Origin: Acetobacter lovaniensis
Lineage (GTDB): Bacteria; Pseudomonadota; Alphaproteobacteria; Acetobacterales; Acetobacteraceae
DNA: 64,000 nt
Reading direction: 5' to 3'
Assembly (NCBI RefSeq): GCF_014207635.1
Contig: NZ_JACHIE010000003.1
Coordinates: 62,001 to 126,000, forward strand
Positions 61,860 through 64,000 of this stretch are shown piece after piece (the stretch's first letter is position 1; each line of letters begins with the position of its first letter). The translations under genes were made by a program, and so were the position numbers. The notes under the pieces were generated by a model, which worked only from the letters and a program-made list of their open reading frames with translations, was not told the DNA's origin and did not search any database.

Positions 61860-63290
61860 ATGTCCAACCCCGGTGCTTCCGACACAACGCCCATCCATTC
61901 CATTACGCAGTTGGCCGAACTGCTTGCGCAGGGCTGCAAACCGCGTGATGCGTGGCGCATAGGTACCGAGCATGAAAAATTCGGCTTTGTGCGCCCCGAA
62001 GCTACCGTGGGCGCAGACGCACCTCAGGCAGGCAAAGCAGCCTACGCAACACCCCCCTATGCCCCACAGGGCATAGAAACCCTGCTGCGGAACCTCCACA
62101 AATCCGAACCCGATGACTGGACCTCCGTGCTGGATGATGGGCGCATTATCGGGCTCAAAGGTCAGGGAGAAGCTGCGGGGGCTGCCATATCGCTCGAACC
62201 GGCCGGGCAGTTCGAACTTTCCGGCGCGCCCTTGCGCACCCTGCATGACACGGCGGAAGAACTGAGCAACCATTTTGATGCCGTGCGCCCGCTGGCACGC
62301 AAGCTGGGGCTGGGCTTTGCGCCGCTGGGCTTCCACCCCACCGCAACCCGTGCTGACCAGCCATGGATGCCCAAAACACGCTACGGCATCATGCGCGACT
62401 ACATGCCCAAGGTCGGCACCATGGGGCTGGACATGATGCAGCGCACCTGCACCGTGCAGGTTAATCTGGACTTCGGCTCCGAGCAGGACATGGTGCGCAA
62501 GATGCAGGTTTCCATGGCGCTGCAACCCGTGGCCACGGCCCTGTTCGCCAACTCTCCCTTTGTGGAGGGCAAGCCCAACAACTTCCTTTCCAACCGCGCA
62601 CGGGTCTGGACCGATACGGACAATGCCCGCTCGGGCATGCCTGCCTGCGTGTTTGAAAAAGACTTTAGCTTTGAACGCTATGTGGACTGGGCGCTGGACG
62701 TGCCCATGTACTTCATCATGCGTGAGGGCCGGATGCACAACGTGGCTGGCCGCTCCTTCCGTGCATGGCTGAATGGGGAGCGGCAGGATGGGCTGGAAGG
62801 CTTTACCCCCACGCTGGGTGATTTTGAAGACCACCTGACAACCGCCTTCCCCGATGTGCGGCTCAAACAGTTTCTGGAAATGCGCGGGGCCGATGCGGGC
62901 TCGCCCGAAATGATGATGGCCCTGCCCGCCCTGTGGACCGGCCTGCTGTATGATGACTCCGCACTCGAAGCCGCATGGGAACTGGTGCGCGCCCGCCCGT
63001 GGGAAGACTACGTGAAACTGCGTGAACTGGTACCCATGATGGGACTGGACACCCCATGGGGTGAAGGCACAGTGCGTGACCTTGCCGCCCATATGCTCTC
63101 CATTTCCATGGATGGCCTGCAAAACCGGGATATGGTGGACGAACAGAGCCAAACGAGCGAATGGGTGTATCTGGCCCCGCTCACGGCCCTTGCCGCGGGT
63201 GCCCCCACACAGGCCGAACACTGGCTGGAACGCTATTACGGCCCGTGGATGGGTGATGCCTCGCGCATTTTCCTTGAAAGCGAAATCTGA
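61860..63290 (+). CDS. gshA: Glutamate-cysteine ligase, plant/proteobacterial type
   Basis: Makes gamma-glutamylcysteine, the first step of glutathione synthesis. The 476-residue protein belongs to the plant-type GSH1 group of alphaproteobacteria: WRIGTEHEKFGFVRPEA, ISLEPAGQFELSGAPLRTLH, YMPKVGTMGLDMMQRTCTVQ and NLDFGSEQDMVRKMQVSMAL are typical. ATG 61860 is chosen; its ribosome site is weak. gshB is at 24685-25680. Its stop abuts the convergent GT4 gene with no spacer. Confidence 0.93.
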   Translation: MSNPGASDTTPIHSITQLAELLAQGCKPRDAWRIGTEHEKFGFVRPEATVGADAPQAGKAAYATPPYAPQGIETLLRNLHKSEPDDWTSVLDDGRIIGLKGQGEAAGAAISLEPAGQFELSGAPLRTLHDTAEELSNHFDAVRPLARKLGLGFAPLGFHPTATRADQPWMPKTRYGIMRDYMPKVGTMGLDMMQRTCTVQVNLDFGSEQDMVRKMQVSMALQPVATALFANSPFVEGKPNNFLSNRARVWTDTDNARSGMPACVFEKDFSFERYVDWALDVPMYFIMREGRMHNVAGRSFRAWLNGERQDGLEGFTPTLGDFEDHLTTAFPDVRLKQFLEMRGADAGSPEMMMALPALWTGLLYDDSALEAAWELVRARPWEDYVKLRELVPMMGLDTPWGEGTVRDLAAHMLSISMDGLQNRDMVDEQSQTSEWVYLAPLTALAAGAPTQAEHWLERYYGPWMGDASRIFLESEI

Positions 63291-64000
63291 TTACAAAACA
63301 GACAAGAGGCGTTGTTCCAGCCGGGCCGACTGGACCGACGCCCTAAGCTGCTCCCGCGCCACCATACGCGCCGCCTGCCCCATGCCTGTGCGCACACCCG
63401 CCTGAAGAACATGGGCCAGTGCCTGCGCCAGTGCCTGCGCATCCCCCGCTGGCACCACCAGCCCCCCTCCATCAAGCAGGGTTGCCTCCAGCCCGGCCTC
63501 GCTGGAGGCCACAACCGGCACGCCATACATCATGGCTTCAGCCGCCACACTGGGCAGGCCCTCCCGGTCCCCCCCAGTGGCCCGCACACTGGGCACAACC
63601 AGTGCTACCGCGTGTTCAAGCTGCTGGCGGAGCTGCCCGGCACTTAACCAGCCAGCAAAACAGACATGCTCAAGCCCTGCGGCATACTGCTCCATGGCCG
63701 CGCGCATTGGCCCATCGCCCGCCAGCACCACAGGGGGTGTTAATCCCTGCCCGGCCAGAATACGCAGGGCATCAAGCAGAACAGGCAGTCCTTTTTTTTC
63801 CACAAACCGTCCGGCAAAGACCAAGCGGTCAAACGGCCCTCGGACTGGCGGCACATCCTCTGTACCAATATGCAGCACCTCAAGCTTGCGGGCGGGCACA
63901 CCGCGCTCCAGCAGCCTGTCCCGCACCCCGTCGGACACGCACACGAACATGGCGCTGTAATCCAGCAGACTTTGCCACCGGCGCTGAAAAATAGGGGGCG
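63291..64000 (-). CDS. GT4 glycosyltransferase, N-terminus beyond the window
   Basis: The frame is open to the window edge; about 236 C-terminal residues are visible. It has the GT-B fold of family 4: VFAGRFVEKKGLPVLLDALR, VLAGDGPMRAAMEQY, and the sugar-nucleotide EX7E region REGLPSVAAEAMMYGVPVVA followed by SSEAGLEATLLDGGGLVVP. Such enzymes build cell-surface polysaccharides. Its stop meets the gshA stop directly, so the two genes converge. Donor and acceptor are unknown. Confidence 0.88.
   Translation of the reverse strand, partial: PPIFQRRWQSLLDYSAMFVCVSDGVRDRLLERGVPARKLEVLHIGTEDVPPVRGPFDRLVFAGRFVEKKGLPVLLDALRILAGQGLTPPVVLAGDGPMRAAMEQYAAGLEHVCFAGWLSAGQLRQQLEHAVALVVPSVRATGGDREGLPSVAAEAMMYGVPVVASSEAGLEATLLDGGGLVVPAGDAQALAQALAHVLQAGVRTGMGQAARMVAREQLRASVQSARLEQRLLSVL

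Noticed and set aside
61791-63221. 476-codon frame on the minus strand
   Set aside because: Antisense to gshA; the plus strand encodes a clear glutamate-cysteine ligase.
1-64000. Mobile element, prophage, CRISPR array or restriction-type defence system
   Set aside because: No transposase, integrase, phage protein, direct-repeat array or defence gene is visible in any part of the window.

Overview
The window reads as a gene-dense, GC-rich alphaproteobacterial chromosome segment, most likely from an acetic acid bacterium (Acetobacteraceae, close to Acetobacter or a relative). The support is alphaproteobacterial gene order (yceD-rpmF-plsX-fabH-ihfA-merR, ffh-rpsP-rimM-trmD-rplS, trxB next to a LsrB/VtlR-like LysR gene), alphaproteobacterial families (MucR/Ros, COQ9, ATP12, TIM44-like, UdgX fused to a DUF4130-like domain), and a terminal-oxidase locus that looks eroded. 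The genus is inference. I see no insertion sequence, prophage, integrase, CRISPR array or rRNA; one tRNA (Pro, GGG) is present.

Layout. 1-2.8 kb: 3' truncated fusA and rpmB. 2.8-5.6 kb: an Atm1-type ABC exporter divergent from a DUF4743-type Nudix protein. 5.6-13.2 kb (minus): glnD, mutS and a TPR-glycosyltransferase. 13.3-21.2 kb (plus): M32 carboxypeptidase, a secreted MRJP/yellow-like protein, thrC, MPP-like M16 protease, pmbA and a TIM44-like exported protein. 21.3-24.5 kb (minus): a phospholipid-type methyltransferase, then a translationally coupled trio: a COX1-like membrane protein, ctaB (heme O synthase) and a 45-codon CoxF-like protein. 24.7-28.8 kb (minus): gshB, GT39 and GT2-GtrA enzymes and an Lrp regulator. 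29-32.4 kb (plus): trxB, a LsrB-like regulator, an AT-rich gap, mucR and ihfB. 32.4-36.6 kb: udgX and murJ (minus), AI-2E-family permease (plus). 36.6-41.7 kb: tRNA-Pro, merR, ihfA, fabH, plsX, rpmF and yceD (minus), bamE (plus). 41.8-45.6 kb (minus): def-coq9 and marR-ompR-kinase (PetPR-like). 45.8-49.4 kb: rpsU (plus) and leuCDB (minus). 49.5-59.9 kb (minus): lolA, rarA, rluC, AsmA, atp12, Spy-like, ffh, rpsP, rimM, trmD, rplS. 59.9-64 kb: ubiA (minus), rsmE and gshA (plus) and a truncated GT4 gene (minus).

Most genes are housekeeping: translation, ribosome and tRNA maturation, envelope lipids, leucine and threonine synthesis, quinone and heme synthesis, glutathione and thioredoxin redox control, and nucleoid proteins (both IHF subunits and MucR). 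Several are relatives of mitochondrial biogenesis factors (Atm1, MPP, TIM44, ATP12, COQ9, COX1/COX10).

The most unusual item is the COX1-like protein at 22435-23700. By eye it aligns along its length with heme-copper oxidase subunit I. It keeps the two histidines that ligate the low-spin heme but has lost the heme a3 ligand, all three CuB histidines and the catalytic Tyr. It nevertheless has an intact reading frame, a plausible promoter and translational coupling to ctaB, so it looks like a repurposed or vestigial heme protein rather than an oxidase.
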